Assembly: GCA_000447245.1 (NCBI GenBank)
Contig: AUYT01000001.1
Span: forward strand, 2,058,768 to 2,122,767
DNA: 64,000 nucleotides
Reading direction: 5' to 3'
From: a candidate division Zixibacteria bacterium RBG-1
Lineage (GTDB): Bacteria; Zixibacteria; MSB-5A5; DSPP01; RBG-1
Shown: in pieces, positions 26,923 through 36,844 of the stretch
Position numbering within the stretch: the stretch's first letter is position 1
How the letters are laid out: each line of letters starts with the position of its first letter
Position numbers and translations under genes: made by a program
Notes under the pieces: model-generated
What the model was told of the DNA's origin: nothing
The model's database searches: none
Seen by the model: only the letters and a program-made list of their open reading frames with translations

Positions 26923-27645
26923 TCAAAAAGCACACCCAGGTCTGGGTTTTTCTGTGTCTCTGAATATATAGTTTATCAGAAAAACCACATCACTTAATCT
27001 TATCTGGCAATCCGAGTTGACATCCGCTGCCGGTAAAAGAAACCCTTGGTATTGATTTCTAAAAAGGAACTCTACTAAAATTAAAATATCCACAAAATTT
27101 ACTGCATTATTTCCGTTTAAATCTCCAGGGATAGTGTCTGATTTTGCCAAGAGAAATTTTTTATCTTCAAAGTGTGGAACGATGTGCCAAGCATCAGGAG
27201 TAATCAAAGATACATTACACTCTGAAGGTGTGTTAGTTGTATCTATTAAGACAAATCCAGTATCGAAAGCCTCAAAAAGCATGTATAAAAACATTCCAGT
27301 ATCTGCTGGAAATTGTACAAAAGATATGGCGAATATTCCAACAAAGTGGCTACTATCATCAAAAACATAATCACGCAAATCAAGTGAATCCCCTCTTTTG
27401 CCATAATAAACTAAAGTGTCAGATCTCAGTGGTCCTTTCCACTCCAGACAGATTTCAACACCAGCTAAAGGTTCATCATTAAAAATCCTCAAAGGAACTT
27501 TTACTTTTCCATACAAAGAATCCCCTTCAGAGACTATATAGCTCTGACAATTTCCAAAATTAACCGTATCTGGAATGCCTGGGTCTTGGGCATACACTAT
27601 GGCAACCAGAAGCAAAAGAATTAAGATAAATAAATACTTCTTCAT
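26923..27645 (-). CDS. Secreted dockerin-containing protein with cohesin-like N-terminus
   Basis: A 240-residue exported protein with a signal peptide (about 1-19, ending VYAQ). The middle (about 25-165) resembles cohesin-like modules of FCB surface proteins (VKVPLRIFNDEPLAGVEICLEW). The C-terminus has two dockerin type I calcium-binding repeats: GDLNGNNAVNFVDILILVEF and ADVNSDCQIRLSDVVFLINYIF. In these lineages dockerins often mark surface or secreted proteins rather than cellulosomes. A short hairpin overlapping its 3' end may terminate the convergent gene. Confidence 0.82.
   Translation of the reverse strand: MKKYLFILILLLLVAIVYAQDPGIPDTVNFGNCQSYIVSEGDSLYGKVKVPLRIFNDEPLAGVEICLEWKGPLRSDTLVYYGKRGDSLDLRDYVFDDSSHFVGIFAISFVQFPADTGMFLYMLFEAFDTGFVLIDTTNTPSECNVSLITPDAWHIVPHFEDKKFLLAKSDTIPGDLNGNNAVNFVDILILVEFLFRNQYQGFLLPAADVNSDCQIRLSDVVFLINYIFRDTEKPRPGCAF
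26935..26951 (+). terminator. Intrinsic terminator for the RNase H-like gene
   Basis: CCCAG-GT-CTGGG with five T after it, 34 bp downstream of the stop at 26901. Upstream A-run allows extra pairing. It lies inside the last codons of the convergent dockerin gene. Confidence 0.6.
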
Positions 27646-27755
27646 ATTTCCTCTTTGGGAAAGAAGTTGTAGGTAAATAACTTAGCTCTACTGATAAAAT
27701 AGCAACAAATCAGATTTTGGCAACTATTTTCTTTGTATAAACTTACCTAAAAATC

Positions 27756-27783
27756 TTGACTTTCAACTCGTATTTAATTTAAT
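27756..27783 (+). promoter_or_regulatory. Sigma70-like promoter for the nadA block
   Basis: TTGACT (27756-27761), 16-bp spacer, TTTAAT (27778-27783). A leader of about 25 nt with AAGGAGGA (27792 onward) leads to the ATG at 27814. Confidence 0.55.
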
Positions 27784-27813
27784 TAGACCTGTAAGGAGGA
27801 ATTACTCTAAATT

Positions 27814-28899
27814 ATGCAAACCTATTCCGTAGTTCCCAGAGAATATAAGACCGTAAACGAAGCCGAAGCCATATCCCGCATCAAGGAACACAAGCGCAAT
27901 CTGGGAAAACAGATGGTGATTTTAACCCACCATTACCAGAGAAAAGAGCTTGTGCCTCTGGGAGATTACACCGGTGATTCTTATTACCTCTCCAAAGTAG
28001 CCGCCAACGAAAAAGAAGCCCAACATATTATCTTCTGCGGAGTCCACTTTATGGCCGAATCCGCCCGAATCCTGTGCCGACCGGAACAAATCGTCTATCT
28101 CCCCAACCCTTTAGCCGGCTGTCCAATGGCAGATATGGCAGAAATAGATGACGTTCTTTCCTCTTGGAAAGAGCTCAAATCTGTCCTCAGTGACAGTAAA
28201 GTTATCCCCATCTCTTATATGAACTCCGCCGCCAGCTTAAAGGCATTTTGCGGTGATAACGACGGAGTAGTTTGCACCTCTTCCAACGCCCACAAGGCCT
28301 TTGAATGGGGATTTAAACGAGGCCAGAAAATCTTTTTCTTTCCCGATGAACATTTAGGAAAAAATAGCTGCAACCGCTTGAAAATTCCTGCAGATGAAAT
28401 CATCATCTGGGACCCCAAAAAAGAGAATGGTGGGAATGAACTTGAAAAAATCAGAAACGCCAAAGTGATTTTATGGAAAGGTTACTGCCATGTGCATATC
28501 AATTTCACCCCGGAGCATGTCAAAAAAATAAGAGAACAGTATCCCGGTGCTTTAGTGGTTGTTCATCCCGAATGCTCCGAAGAAACCGTGGCTTTAGCCG
28601 ATGCTTCCGGCTCCACCAATTTCATTGTCAATTATGTGACCGAAGCCCCTTCCGGCTCGGTGATTGCCATAGGAACTGAAATTAATTTAATTTCCCGTCT
28701 GGCAGATATGTTTCCGGATAAGAAAATTTTGGAGTTGACCGGTCAGACCTGCCCTATGTGTGTCAATATGTTCAGAACCACTTTGGGAGATTTATTATAT
28801 ACTTTAGATAATTTAGGCAAAGTCAATATCATAGAAGTTGACCCGGAAGTAAAACAGGGGGCTTTATTAGCTTTAGAAAGAATGTTAGAGTTAAACTAA
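27814..28899 (+). CDS. nadA: Quinolinate synthase
   Basis: NadA condenses iminoaspartate with dihydroxyacetone phosphate to quinolinate, the first ring of de novo NAD synthesis, using a [4Fe-4S] cluster. In 361 residues the three cluster cysteines are visible in [20 protein letters not shown] and [12 protein letters not shown]. The [25 protein letters not shown] start region is diagnostic. NadB and NadC are not in the window. It leads a run of closely spaced cofactor genes, with thiD 1 nt away. Confidence 0.96.
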   Translation: MQTYSVVPREYKTVNEAEAISRIKEHKRNLGKQMVILTHHYQRKELVPLGDYTGDSYYLSKVAANEKEAQHIIFCGVHFMAESARILCRPEQIVYLPNPLAGCPMADMAEIDDVLSSWKELKSVLSDSKVIPISYMNSAASLKAFCGDNDGVVCTSSNAHKAFEWGFKRGQKIFFFPDEHLGKNSCNRLKIPADEIIIWDPKKENGGNELEKIRNAKVILWKGYCHVHINFTPEHVKKIREQYPGALVVVHPECSEETVALADASGSTNFIVNYVTEAPSGSVIAIGTEINLISRLADMFPDKKILELTGQTCPMCVNMFRTTLGDLLYTLDNLGKVNIIEVDPEVKQGALLALERMLELN

Positions 28900-28900
28900 T

Positions 28901-29731
28901 ATGAGAAAAGTAGCCCTAACTATTGCCGGAAGCGATTCCGGCGCCGGAGCTGGAATCCAAGCTGATTTGAAAACTTTTGCCTCTTTGGGAGTTTATGGAA
29001 CCAGTGCTATTACTGCAATTACCGCTCAAAATACTGTAGGAGTCAAGTCAGTCCAAGAACTCCCAGCTCAAATGGTCAAAGACCAGATTGAAGCCATATT
29101 TAATGATTTCGAAGTGGAAGCTGCTAAAACTGGAATGTTAGCCAATTCTGAAATCATTGCAGTGGTGGCTGAATTGGTCAAGAAATTTAAATTAAAAAAT
29201 TTAGTGGTTGATCCAGTAATGGTGGCTAAATCTGGAGATCCCTTACTCAAACCAGAAGCTATAAATGATTTGAAAAGTAAAATTTTTCCTTTAGCTTTAG
29301 TGGTTACACCTAATTTAAAGGAGGCGGAAGTTTTAACTGAGATGAAAATTACCTCAATTGAAGATATGAAAAAAGCGACTAGCAAAATATTAAACTTAGG
29401 ACCCAAGGCAGTGGTGGTCAAAGGCGGTCATTTAGAGGGAAAGCCGATTGATGTTTATTATGATGGCACAAATTTTCAGGAACTGGATGCTCCCCGGATT
29501 ATGACCAATAACAACCACGGCAGCGGCTGCACTTTCTCGGCTGCCATTTGCGGATTTTTAACTTTGGGATTAGATTTATACAGTGCTGTAGTTTCAGCTA
29601 AAGAATATATTACTCAAGCGTTGAAAGCTTCGTATCAAATAGGTCACGGTCATGGACCAGTAAACCAGTTTTTTGAAACTAAAGTTTACCAAGCAGCTAA
29701 GTTGAAAAATGAACCCATAATTTCCGGGTAG
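28901..29731 (+). CDS. thiD: Hydroxymethylpyrimidine/phosphomethylpyrimidine kinase
   Basis: ThiD phosphorylates the pyrimidine half of thiamine twice. The 276-residue ribokinase-fold protein has the opening [22 protein letters not shown] (substrate site), [18 protein letters not shown] and the catalytic [14 protein letters not shown] anion-hole motif (about 206-219). No ThiE domain is fused. It is coupled to nadA and followed 7 bp later by an NuoI-like gene. Confidence 0.95.
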   Translation: MRKVALTIAGSDSGAGAGIQADLKTFASLGVYGTSAITAITAQNTVGVKSVQELPAQMVKDQIEAIFNDFEVEAAKTGMLANSEIIAVVAELVKKFKLKNLVVDPVMVAKSGDPLLKPEAINDLKSKIFPLALVVTPNLKEAEVLTEMKITSIEDMKKATSKILNLGPKAVVVKGGHLEGKPIDVYYDGTNFQELDAPRIMTNNNHGSGCTFSAAICGFLTLGLDLYSAVVSAKEYITQALKASYQIGHGHGPVNQFFETKVYQAAKLKNEPIISG

Positions 29732-29738
29732 AAAAAAA

Positions 29739-30269
29739 ATGAAACAGTTTTTTGAATATTTAAGGCAGGTAATTTTAATTTCTAAAGGGATGTGGGTCAC
29801 ATTTAAGCATCTGTTTAAAAAACCGGTTACCATTCAGTATCCTAAAGAAAAAGTACCTATGTATCCGCGTTATCGTGGTCTACACTTTTTAGAAAGATAT
29901 GAAGATGGCTCTGAAAGATGCGTCTGCTGCGGGCTTTGTGCCGCTGCCTGTCCGGTGGATTGCATCTATATGGAGCCGGCTGAAAACGAACGAGGTGAAA
30001 GGTACGCCAAAGTTTATGAAATCAATGAGCTACGCTGTATTTTCTGCGGGTTCTGTGAAGAGGCCTGCCCGGAAGAAGCTATCTTTTTAGGGAAAGAGTA
30101 TGAGTTTTCCGATTATACCCGGGACAAATTTATTTACACCAAAGAGGATTTACTGGTCAAATGGCCCAGAGAAAAACCTTCTTCCATTAATTTTTTAAGA
30201 AAAGAAAGACGACCACCCAATATGACGGTTCTGCCACCCGGGTCTAAACACTCGGTTGAAAGCCATTAG
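29739..30269 (+). CDS. nuoI: NADH-quinone oxidoreductase subunit I-like ferredoxin
   Basis: NuoI is the peripheral-arm subunit carrying two [4Fe-4S] clusters close to the membrane. The 176-residue protein shows the membrane-associated N-terminus (GMWVTFKHLFKKPVTIQYP), RYRGLHFLERYEDGSERC, and two cluster motifs CVCCGLCAAACP (about 62-73) and CIFCGFCEEACP (about 101-112), followed by FSDYTRDKFIYTKEDLL. No other nuo gene is nearby, so this is an orphan copy. It could be complex I's only NuoI, displaced, or a ferredoxin for a neighbouring Fe-S enzyme. Confidence 0.88.
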   Translation: MKQFFEYLRQVILISKGMWVTFKHLFKKPVTIQYPKEKVPMYPRYRGLHFLERYEDGSERCVCCGLCAAACPVDCIYMEPAENERGERYAKVYEINELRCIFCGFCEEACPEEAIFLGKEYEFSDYTRDKFIYTKEDLLVKWPREKPSSINFLRKERRPPNMTVLPPGSKHSVESH

Positions 30270-30320
30270 GATTGATTTTAGAACTTATATTGATTAAATT
30301 GAGATTTTAGAGGTAAAATA

Positions 30321-31325
30321 ATGACAGAGAAAAAAGTAAAAGCAGTGGCCTTATTATCCGGAGGTTTGGATTCCACCTTGGCTATGCGATTGGTACAGGA
30401 ACAAGGGGTGGAAGTACATCCTATAAACATCCATCACGGTTTCTGCAACTGTAACGCCGGTGGCAAAATGGACTGCAAAGATGCCAACAAGGTTTCCAAA
30501 AAAACCTGCGCTCCATTAAAAATTATGAATGTGGCTCAGGAGTATTTAGATGTGGTGAAACACCCAAAACACGGTTATGGTGCACATATGAATCCTTGCA
30601 TTGACTGCCGGATTTTTATGCTCAAAAAAGCCAAAAAGTACATGGAAGAAATCGGTGCCGATTTTGTGATTACCGGTGAGGTTTTGGGACAGAGACCCAA
30701 GAGTCAATATAAAGTGGCTTTGGGAACTATTGAAAAAGAAGCCGGGTTGGAAGGAAAAGTGCTCCGACCCTTGACTGCTAAAAATCTGGAGGAGACCGAA
30801 CCAGAGAAATTGGGATTAATCAATAGAGAAATTCTTTTAGATTTTAAAGGCCGAGGCCGAAAGCCCCAAATGGCATTGGCTAAAGAGTTGGAGATTACTG
30901 AATACCCGTCCCCGGCCGGTGGCTGTCTTTTGGCCGATGCAGGATTTTCCCGCAGATTAAAAGATTTGATGAAATATAAACCGGATTTTACCACCAAAGA
31001 TGCGGAGAGATTAAAAAGAGGCAGACATTTTAGAATAGGAGAGGTGAAAATTATTGTAGGTCGCAACCAAACTGAAAATCGCTTTTTGAATTTACTTCGA
31101 GATGGAGATGCTCTTTTTGAAGCGGAAGATACTGTAGGACCAATTACTTTGCTGGAAGGGAAGTTGACAGAAGAAGCTATTGAGCTAGCGGCACGGATAA
31201 CTGCTCGATATTCAGACGCTAAAGACCAGGAAAAAATGAAAGTCAGATATGAAATCAAAGGTGAAAAAAATTATATCGAAGTAAAACCGATGGAAGATCA
31301 ACTTTTAAACCAATATCGGATTTAA
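30321..31325 (+). CDS. PP-loop ATPase of the ThiI/MnmA type with C-terminal NFACT-R-like domain
   Basis: The N-terminal half is an ATP-pyrophosphatase fold with the PP-loop [11 protein letters not shown] (about 11-21), as in tRNA thiolation enzymes. Cysteines in [11 protein letters not shown] and NPCIDCR (about 42-100) could hold a cluster or persulfide. The C-terminal part (about 225-290) contains [25 protein letters not shown], resembling the NFACT-R_2 (DUF814) module. Such fusions are usually annotated as tRNA thiolation-related; the substrate is unproven. It sits 51 bp after nuoI and 2 bp before pdxS. Confidence 0.75.
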   Translation: MTEKKVKAVALLSGGLDSTLAMRLVQEQGVEVHPINIHHGFCNCNAGGKMDCKDANKVSKKTCAPLKIMNVAQEYLDVVKHPKHGYGAHMNPCIDCRIFMLKKAKKYMEEIGADFVITGEVLGQRPKSQYKVALGTIEKEAGLEGKVLRPLTAKNLEETEPEKLGLINREILLDFKGRGRKPQMALAKELEITEYPSPAGGCLLADAGFSRRLKDLMKYKPDFTTKDAERLKRGRHFRIGEVKIIVGRNQTENRFLNLLRDGDALFEAEDTVGPITLLEGKLTEEAIELAARITARYSDAKDQEKMKVRYEIKGEKNYIEVKPMEDQLLNQYRI

Positions 31326-31327
31326 AT

Positions 31328-32215
31328 ATGTTTATCCAAGAAAAAGACCCGAACTGGAAAGTTAAAGTCGGCTTGGCTGAAATGCTCAAAGGTGGGGTAA
31401 TAATGGATATTATCAATGCCGAGCAAGCTCAAATTGCCCAAGAAGCCGGTGCTTGCGCTGTGATGGCTCTGGAAAAAGTGCCAGCTGATATCAGAAAAGA
31501 GGGTGGTGTGGCCAGAATGGCCGATCCAGCCGTGATTGAGCAGATTCAGAAAACGGTCTCAATTCCAGTAATGGCTAAATGCAGAATCGGACATTTTGCC
31601 GAAGCTCAGGTTTTAGAGGCACTGGAAGTAGATTACATCGATGAATCGGAAGTTCTAACTCCAGCCGATGAAAAAAATCATATTGATAAAACCAAATTCA
31701 AAGTTCCCTTTGTGTGTGGCTGTCGAAATTTAGGAGAAGCTTTAAGAAGAATTGGCGAAGGGGCCGCTTTGATTCGCACTAAAGGGGAAGCTGGAACTGG
31801 AAATATAGTGGAAGCAGTCAGACATATGCGTCAAATTATGGGTGAAATGAAAAAATTGACGGTTTTAAGTGAAGATGAGTTAATGCAAGAAGCCAAAAAC
31901 TTAGGTGCTCCGTACGAATTGGTGGTAGAAGTAGCCAAAACTGGTAAATTGCCAGTACCGAATTTTGCTGCCGGTGGGATTGCAACCCCAGCCGATGCTT
32001 CTTTAATGATGCAATTAGGAGCGGAAGCGAACTTTGTGGGCTCCGGAATTTTTAAATCAGCTAATCCTTCCAAAAGAGCCAAAGCCATTGTGATTGCCAC
32101 TACCCACTATCAAGATGCCAAACTGATAGCAGAGGTTTCCAAAGAATTAGGGGACCCCATGCCGGGTTTGGACATAGCCAGTATCCCAGAAGAGCACCTT
32201 CTGCAAATCAGATAA
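31328..32215 (+). CDS. pdxS: Pyridoxal 5'-phosphate synthase, lyase subunit
   Basis: PdxS (Snz) builds PLP from ribose-5-phosphate, glyceraldehyde-3-phosphate and ammonia. The 295-residue TIM barrel shows [31 protein letters not shown], the Schiff-base lysines in [12 protein letters not shown] and the [10 protein letters not shown] phosphate loop. It is highly conserved and close to full length. pdxT begins 1 nt after it, the standard pair. This DXP-independent pathway coexists with dxs immediately downstream, which then serves isoprenoids and thiamine. Confidence 0.97.
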   Translation: MFIQEKDPNWKVKVGLAEMLKGGVIMDIINAEQAQIAQEAGACAVMALEKVPADIRKEGGVARMADPAVIEQIQKTVSIPVMAKCRIGHFAEAQVLEALEVDYIDESEVLTPADEKNHIDKTKFKVPFVCGCRNLGEALRRIGEGAALIRTKGEAGTGNIVEAVRHMRQIMGEMKKLTVLSEDELMQEAKNLGAPYELVVEVAKTGKLPVPNFAAGGIATPADASLMMQLGAEANFVGSGIFKSANPSKRAKAIVIATTHYQDAKLIAEVSKELGDPMPGLDIASIPEEHLLQIR

Positions 32216-32216
32216 A

Positions 32217-32795
32217 ATGAAGAAAAGAATCGGAGTTTTAGCCCTCCAGGGGGATTATCTGTTACATCAGCAAACCTTAGAAAAAATAAAACAGAATGGT
32301 ATTTTGGTAAGAACTAAAGAGGAATTGAAAAGTTGTGACGCTTTGATTATCCCTGGCGGTGAATCTACTACTATCCGGAAATTAGCTTTGGAAAATGGTC
32401 TGTTTGATGCTATAAAGAATTTCGGAAAAGAAAAACCGCTTATGGGAACTTGCGCTGGCTTAATTCTTTTGGCTAAGGAGGTCTCTGATTCTAAAGCCGA
32501 GGAAACTTTGGCACTCTTGGATATTGCAGTTAAAAGAACCGCCTACGGAAGGCAAATCCATTCTTTTGTGCAGGTTGGAAAAGTAAATCTGCAAAATGGT
32601 AACCCTAATTTTGAAATGGTGTTTATACGAGCCCCTAAAATTGTAAATGTCGGAAAAACTGTTGAAAGAATCGGTTTCTGTGATGATGAAGTGGTGGTGG
32701 TCAGGGACAGAAACCTTCTGGGGCTTTCTTTCCACCCCGAATTGACTGCGGACACCAGAATCCACCAGTATTTTGTCAACCAATTTTTAAATTAA
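32217..32795 (+). CDS. pdxT: Pyridoxal 5'-phosphate synthase, glutaminase subunit
   Basis: PdxT (Sno) releases ammonia from glutamine for PdxS. The 192-residue class I amidotransferase shows the oxyanion-site GGESTTIRKL (about 47-56), catalytic cysteine in GTCAGLILLA (about 79-88), and the His-Glu pair in SFHPELTAD (about 172-180). Length is typical. It is coupled to pdxS and followed 7 bp later by dxs. Confidence 0.96.
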   Translation: MKKRIGVLALQGDYLLHQQTLEKIKQNGILVRTKEELKSCDALIIPGGESTTIRKLALENGLFDAIKNFGKEKPLMGTCAGLILLAKEVSDSKAEETLALLDIAVKRTAYGRQIHSFVQVGKVNLQNGNPNFEMVFIRAPKIVNVGKTVERIGFCDDEVVVVRDRNLLGLSFHPELTADTRIHQYFVNQFLN

Positions 32796-32802
32796 AAAAT
32801 TA

Positions 32803-34749
32803 ATGTCCAACCTTCTTTCCCAAATCAACTCTCCTAAAGATTTAAAGAAATTAACTACCCGAGAATTAGAAACTTTAGCTTCAGAAATTAGACAGCGCAT
32901 TTTAGAAGTAGTATCAGAAACCGGTGGGCATGTAGCCACCAATATGGGAATTGTGGAACTAACTATTGCCCTGCATTATGCTTTTGATACTCCCCAAGAC
33001 AAATTGGTTTGGGATGTTTCCAACCAATGTTATGCCCACAAACTTCTGACCGGCAGAAAAGAAAGTTTTCATACGCTTAGAACCTATGGCGGAGTTTCAG
33101 GTTTTGCCAAGATAGCAGAATCGGAGTACGACACCTTTGGTGCTGGACATGCTTCTACCGGACTTTCGGCCGCTTTGGGAATGGTCGTTTCCCGCGATTT
33201 GAAAAAAGAGGACCACAAAGTGGTCTGCGTTGTCGGTGACGGAGCTCTGACCGGCGGGCTTTCCTTTGAGGCTCTAAACAATGCCGGTTCTTTGAATAAG
33301 GATTTTATCGTGATTTTAAACGACAACTCTATGTCCATCTCCAAAAATGTGGGTGCGGTTGCTAAATATTTAACCGAAGTGATTACGGATACTACTTATA
33401 ACAAAATCAAAAAAGATTTATGGAAGCTTTCCGGCAAATTAAAAGAAACTCTTAAATTAAGAAAAATAATTTCCCGTTTTGAAGAAAGTGTCAAAGGATT
33501 TTTGGTCCCCGGGATTTTGTTCGAGAAGCTGGGGTTTAGATATTTCGGTCCCATTGATGGACATGACCTCCCCCGGCTGATAAAAACTTTGAAAGCACTT
33601 AAAAAATTAAAGGGTCCACTTTTATTGCATGTGGTGACTGTCAAAGGCAAAGGTTACCAACCGGCTGAAAAAGATGCCGCCGCTTTTCACGGAGTTTCCG
33701 CTTTCGACCTGGCGACCGGAAAATCTAAATCTGCAAAAAGTATAAGCTATTCAGATGTTTTCAAAGATACAATTGTGGAATTGGCTCAAAAAAATCCCCA
33801 AGTGGTGGCCATAACTGCGGCCATGTGCTCCGGAACCGGTTTAACCAAATTTGCCGAAACTTTTCCGGAAAGATTTTTTGATGTTGGGATTGCCGAGCAG
33901 CATGCTGGTACTTTTTCAGCTGGTCTGGCCGCTTCCGGCAGCAAACCCTTTTTAGCTATTTATTCTACCTTTCTACAGAGAAGTTATGACCCGATTATTC
34001 ATGACGTGGCTCTGCAAAATCTAAATGTGGTTCTCTGCATTGACCGGGCCGGTTTGGTAGGTGAAGATGGTCCCACTCATCATGGGGTTTTTGACATTTC
34101 TTATTTGAGACTTATACCTAATATGACAATTTTAGCTCCCAAAGATGGAACTGAACTAAGAAATATGATGTACTTTGCTAATCGCTGGAACGAAGGACCG
34201 ATTGCTATCAGGTATCCACGGACGGCCATACCTGAGGGAGAAATTAAAGCTTCGGTTAAAGAAATTGAAAGATTTTCTTGGGAGATTTTAAAAGAAGGAA
34301 AAAGTTTTTTGATTTTAGCATGTGGCTCAATGGTTAATTCGGCTTTAAAAGTCGTGGAAGCAGTAGAGAAAAATTACAGTGCCAGTTGTACTGTTGTAAA
34401 CTGCCGTTTCATAAAACCTTTAGATGAAAAAATGTTATCTTCTCTTTTAGGTCAATTTAATAAAGTTTTGACTTTAGAAGAAAATGTTTTAAAAGGTGGT
34501 TTTGGCTCTGCTATTTTAGAGTTTATAGCTGATAAAAATTTAAAAGGAATTGAAATTAAAAATCTAGGGGTGCCGGATGAATTTATCGAACAGGGGACCC
34601 GCAATATTCTTCTGCAGCAATGCGGCTTAGACCCGGAGGGAATTGAGAAAGCCATTGTCTCTGCCTTGGGTTTATCTGCCAAATCGATTTCACGCATAAC
34701 TTTTAAAATTAAAGAAGCCGATAAAGTAAAGGGAAGTATCAGCAAATAA
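32803..34749 (+). CDS. dxs: 1-deoxy-D-xylulose-5-phosphate synthase
   Basis: Dxs makes DXP from pyruvate and glyceraldehyde-3-phosphate with thiamine diphosphate, opening the MEP isoprenoid route and feeding thiamine synthesis. In 648 residues: the ThDP motif GDGALTGGLSFEALNNAG (about 146-163), the catalytic-base region DVGIAEQHAGTFSAGLA (about 362-378), and RAGLVGEDGPTHHG (about 415-428). The conserved N-terminal HVATNMGIVELT is intact. The start lacks a Shine-Dalgarno sequence. ispH and ispG follow. Confidence 0.97.
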   Translation: MSNLLSQINSPKDLKKLTTRELETLASEIRQRILEVVSETGGHVATNMGIVELTIALHYAFDTPQDKLVWDVSNQCYAHKLLTGRKESFHTLRTYGGVSGFAKIAESEYDTFGAGHASTGLSAALGMVVSRDLKKEDHKVVCVVGDGALTGGLSFEALNNAGSLNKDFIVILNDNSMSISKNVGAVAKYLTEVITDTTYNKIKKDLWKLSGKLKETLKLRKIISRFEESVKGFLVPGILFEKLGFRYFGPIDGHDLPRLIKTLKALKKLKGPLLLHVVTVKGKGYQPAEKDAAAFHGVSAFDLATGKSKSAKSISYSDVFKDTIVELAQKNPQVVAITAAMCSGTGLTKFAETFPERFFDVGIAEQHAGTFSAGLAASGSKPFLAIYSTFLQRSYDPIIHDVALQNLNVVLCIDRAGLVGEDGPTHHGVFDISYLRLIPNMTILAPKDGTELRNMMYFANRWNEGPIAIRYPRTAIPEGEIKASVKEIERFSWEILKEGKSFLILACGSMVNSALKVVEAVEKNYSASCTVVNCRFIKPLDEKMLSSLLGQFNKVLTLEENVLKGGFGSAILEFIADKNLKGIEIKNLGVPDEFIEQGTRNILLQQCGLDPEGIEKAIVSALGLSAKSISRITFKIKEADKVKGSISK

Positions 34750-34752
34750 AGT

Positions 34753-34780
34753 TTGCTTGACTAAAAAACTTTTATATATT
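34753..34780 (+). promoter_or_regulatory. Sigma70-like promoter for ispH
   Basis: TTGCTT (34753-34758), 16-bp spacer, TATATT (34775-34780). Predicted transcription start about 34787, 3 nt before the ATG at 34790; no ribosome site, so probably leaderless. Confidence 0.55.
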
Positions 34781-34789
34781 TAAAAAAAT

Positions 34790-35665
34790 ATGTTTAAAAT
34801 AATTTTAGCCGAAACCTGGGGGTTTTGTTTTGGAGTGGAAAGAGCCTTAAGGATTGTGGAAAAAACTTCTGAAAAATCCGAAGGATCGGTCAAAATCTTG
34901 AATAAAATCGTCCACAATGCCTCCATCGTCAAAAAATTGGAAGAAAGAAGTATTACCTCTATCAAAGATTTATCCGAAATCGAGCAAGGGACTTTGGTGA
35001 TTTCAGCCCATGGGGTAGCTCCCAAAGTCAAAGATGAAGCCAGCAAAAAAGGGTTAAATATAGTGGATACCACCTGCCCTTTGGTAACCCGAATTCATAA
35101 AGCCACCCAGCAGTTTTTGGACAAAGGATATACCGTGATTTTATATGGAGACAAAAGCCATAACGAAGTCAAAGGCGTGGTTGGTCTGGCTCCGGATAGA
35201 ATTATTGTGGCAAACGGACCGGCGGAAATCGATAATTTACCAGTAATAGAAAAACCATTGGCTCTGGTAAGTCAATCCACTCAAAGTTTAGACGGTTTTG
35301 ATTTAATGGAACAGAAATTGAAAGAAAAATATCCCAGCTTAGAGGTGGAAAATACCATTTGCGAACCGACCGTCAAAAGACAGGAAGCGATTGCTAAATT
35401 AGCACCGCAAGTGGATATGTTGATTGTGGTGGGCTCCACTATTAGCTCCAATTCTCAACGGCTTTTGGAACTGGCCCAAAAATTCTGTTTCAAATCTTAT
35501 TTGATTGATGGAGTAGAGCAGATAAAAATAGAATGGTTGAAAAACGTGGAAAAAGTGGGAGTAACTGCAGGAGCTTCTACACCAGCTTACTTGGTCAAAG
35601 ATGTAATCGAGAGTTTATATCAGATTTATGAAAAACATTATCTGCCCAAAACCATAACTATTTAA
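34790..35665 (+). CDS. ispH: 4-hydroxy-3-methylbut-2-enyl diphosphate reductase
   Basis: IspH makes IPP and DMAPP in the last MEP step with an unusual Fe-S cluster. The three cluster cysteines are Cys13 (GFCFGVERA), Cys96 (DTTCPLV) and Cys191 (TICEPTVKRQ). VHNASIVKKL and ISAHGV are present, and the usual H-P-E-V is HNEV (His124). The 291-residue length is normal without fused domains. It lies 40 bp after dxs behind its own promoter and 3 bp before ispG. Confidence 0.96.
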   Translation: MFKIILAETWGFCFGVERALRIVEKTSEKSEGSVKILNKIVHNASIVKKLEERSITSIKDLSEIEQGTLVISAHGVAPKVKDEASKKGLNIVDTTCPLVTRIHKATQQFLDKGYTVILYGDKSHNEVKGVVGLAPDRIIVANGPAEIDNLPVIEKPLALVSQSTQSLDGFDLMEQKLKEKYPSLEVENTICEPTVKRQEAIAKLAPQVDMLIVVGSTISSNSQRLLELAQKFCFKSYLIDGVEQIKIEWLKNVEKVGVTAGASTPAYLVKDVIESLYQIYEKHYLPKTITI

Positions 35666-35668
35666 CTT

Positions 35669-36760
35669 ATGACAATCAAAAAAAAAACCAAAGTAGTTCA
35701 AATCGGCAAAGTAAAAGTCGGCGGGGAAAACCCGGTGGCAGTGCAATCTATGTGCTCAACTGATACCAGAGATGTGGCTACCACTGTGACTCAAATTCAT
35801 GAAATGGAAAAAGCCGGCTGTGAAATTGTGCGGGTGGCGGTTCCGGATATGCCGGCCGCTTTAGCTTTGGGAGAGATTAAAAAACAGATTACTATTCCCT
35901 TAGTGGCTGACATTCATTTTGATTACCGTTTGGCTATCGAAGCTGCTAAACAGGGAGTGGATAAATTAAGAATCAACCCCGGCAACATCGGTGGGAAAGA
36001 AAAAATCAAGCAGGTAGTAGATATTGCCAAAGAAAAAAATATCCCCATCCGAGTGGGAGTTAATCAGGGTTCGGTGGAAAAAGATTTACTGGACAAATAT
36101 GGACATCCTACACCGGAAGCTCTGGTGGAGTCGGCGTTAAGAAATGTGGGGCATTTGGAGGAGTTTGGTTTTGACCAGATGATTGTCTCTTTGAAAGCCT
36201 CTGACCCCAAGGATATGATTGATGCTTACTCTATATTTTCTGAAAAGTCGGATTATCCTTTGCATTTAGGAGTAACTGAAGCCGGTCCGGTTTTCACCGG
36301 AACTATCCGTTCAGCTGTGGCTATGGGGAGCTTGCTTTATCGTGGGATTGGCGACACTTTGAGAGTATCTTTGACCGGTGATGTGGTTGAAGAAGTGAAG
36401 GTGGGTTGGGAGATTTTGAAATCTTTGGGCTTGAGGGTCAAAGGACCGACTTTGATTTCCTGCCCTACCTGTGGCAGAATTGAAGTGGATCTGATGAATC
36501 TGATTAAAGATATTGAAAAAGCGATTGAAACGGTACAAAAACCGGTTAAAATTTCGGTGATGGGTTGTGTAGTCAACGGTCCCGGAGAGGCCAGAGAAGC
36601 ACCGATCGGGGTGATTGGCGGTAAAGGGGTTTTGATGTTGACCCGACATGGGAAAATAGTGAAAAGGTTAAAAGAGCATGAATTAGTGGATGCCTTGATT
36701 GAAGAGATTAATGCCTATAATCCAGCTACCAATAGTTTCGAGACCCCCCTTCAGAATTGA
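35669..36760 (+). CDS. ispG: 4-hydroxy-3-methylbut-2-en-1-yl diphosphate synthase
   Basis: IspG (GcpE) converts MEcPP to HMBPP, the penultimate MEP step, with a [4Fe-4S] cluster. The 363-residue protein has the TIM-barrel start VKVGGENPVAVQSMCSTDTRD, then KLRINPGNIG, and the C-terminal cluster domain with SCPTCGR and SVMGCVVNGPGEA cysteines. It is the compact bacterial form without the plant-type insert. dxs-ispH-ispG provides three of the seven MEP enzymes at one locus. Confidence 0.96.
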   Translation: MTIKKKTKVVQIGKVKVGGENPVAVQSMCSTDTRDVATTVTQIHEMEKAGCEIVRVAVPDMPAALALGEIKKQITIPLVADIHFDYRLAIEAAKQGVDKLRINPGNIGGKEKIKQVVDIAKEKNIPIRVGVNQGSVEKDLLDKYGHPTPEALVESALRNVGHLEEFGFDQMIVSLKASDPKDMIDAYSIFSEKSDYPLHLGVTEAGPVFTGTIRSAVAMGSLLYRGIGDTLRVSLTGDVVEEVKVGWEILKSLGLRVKGPTLISCPTCGRIEVDLMNLIKDIEKAIETVQKPVKISVMGCVVNGPGEAREAPIGVIGGKGVLMLTRHGKIVKRLKEHELVDALIEEINAYNPATNSFETPLQN

Positions 36761-36800
36761 CTTTTATTTTTAAAGATTCCTCGAATAACATATTATTTTC

Positions 36801-36829
36801 TTGACATTTTGACCTAAATTTCATAATTT
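36801..36829 (+). promoter_or_regulatory. Sigma70-like promoter for the CcmF-like gene
   Basis: TTGACA (36801-36806), 17-bp spacer, TAATTT (36824-36829). ATG at 36845, 15 nt after the -10, with no Shine-Dalgarno sequence. Confidence 0.6.
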
Positions 36830-36844
36830 AATCTTGGTAAACTT

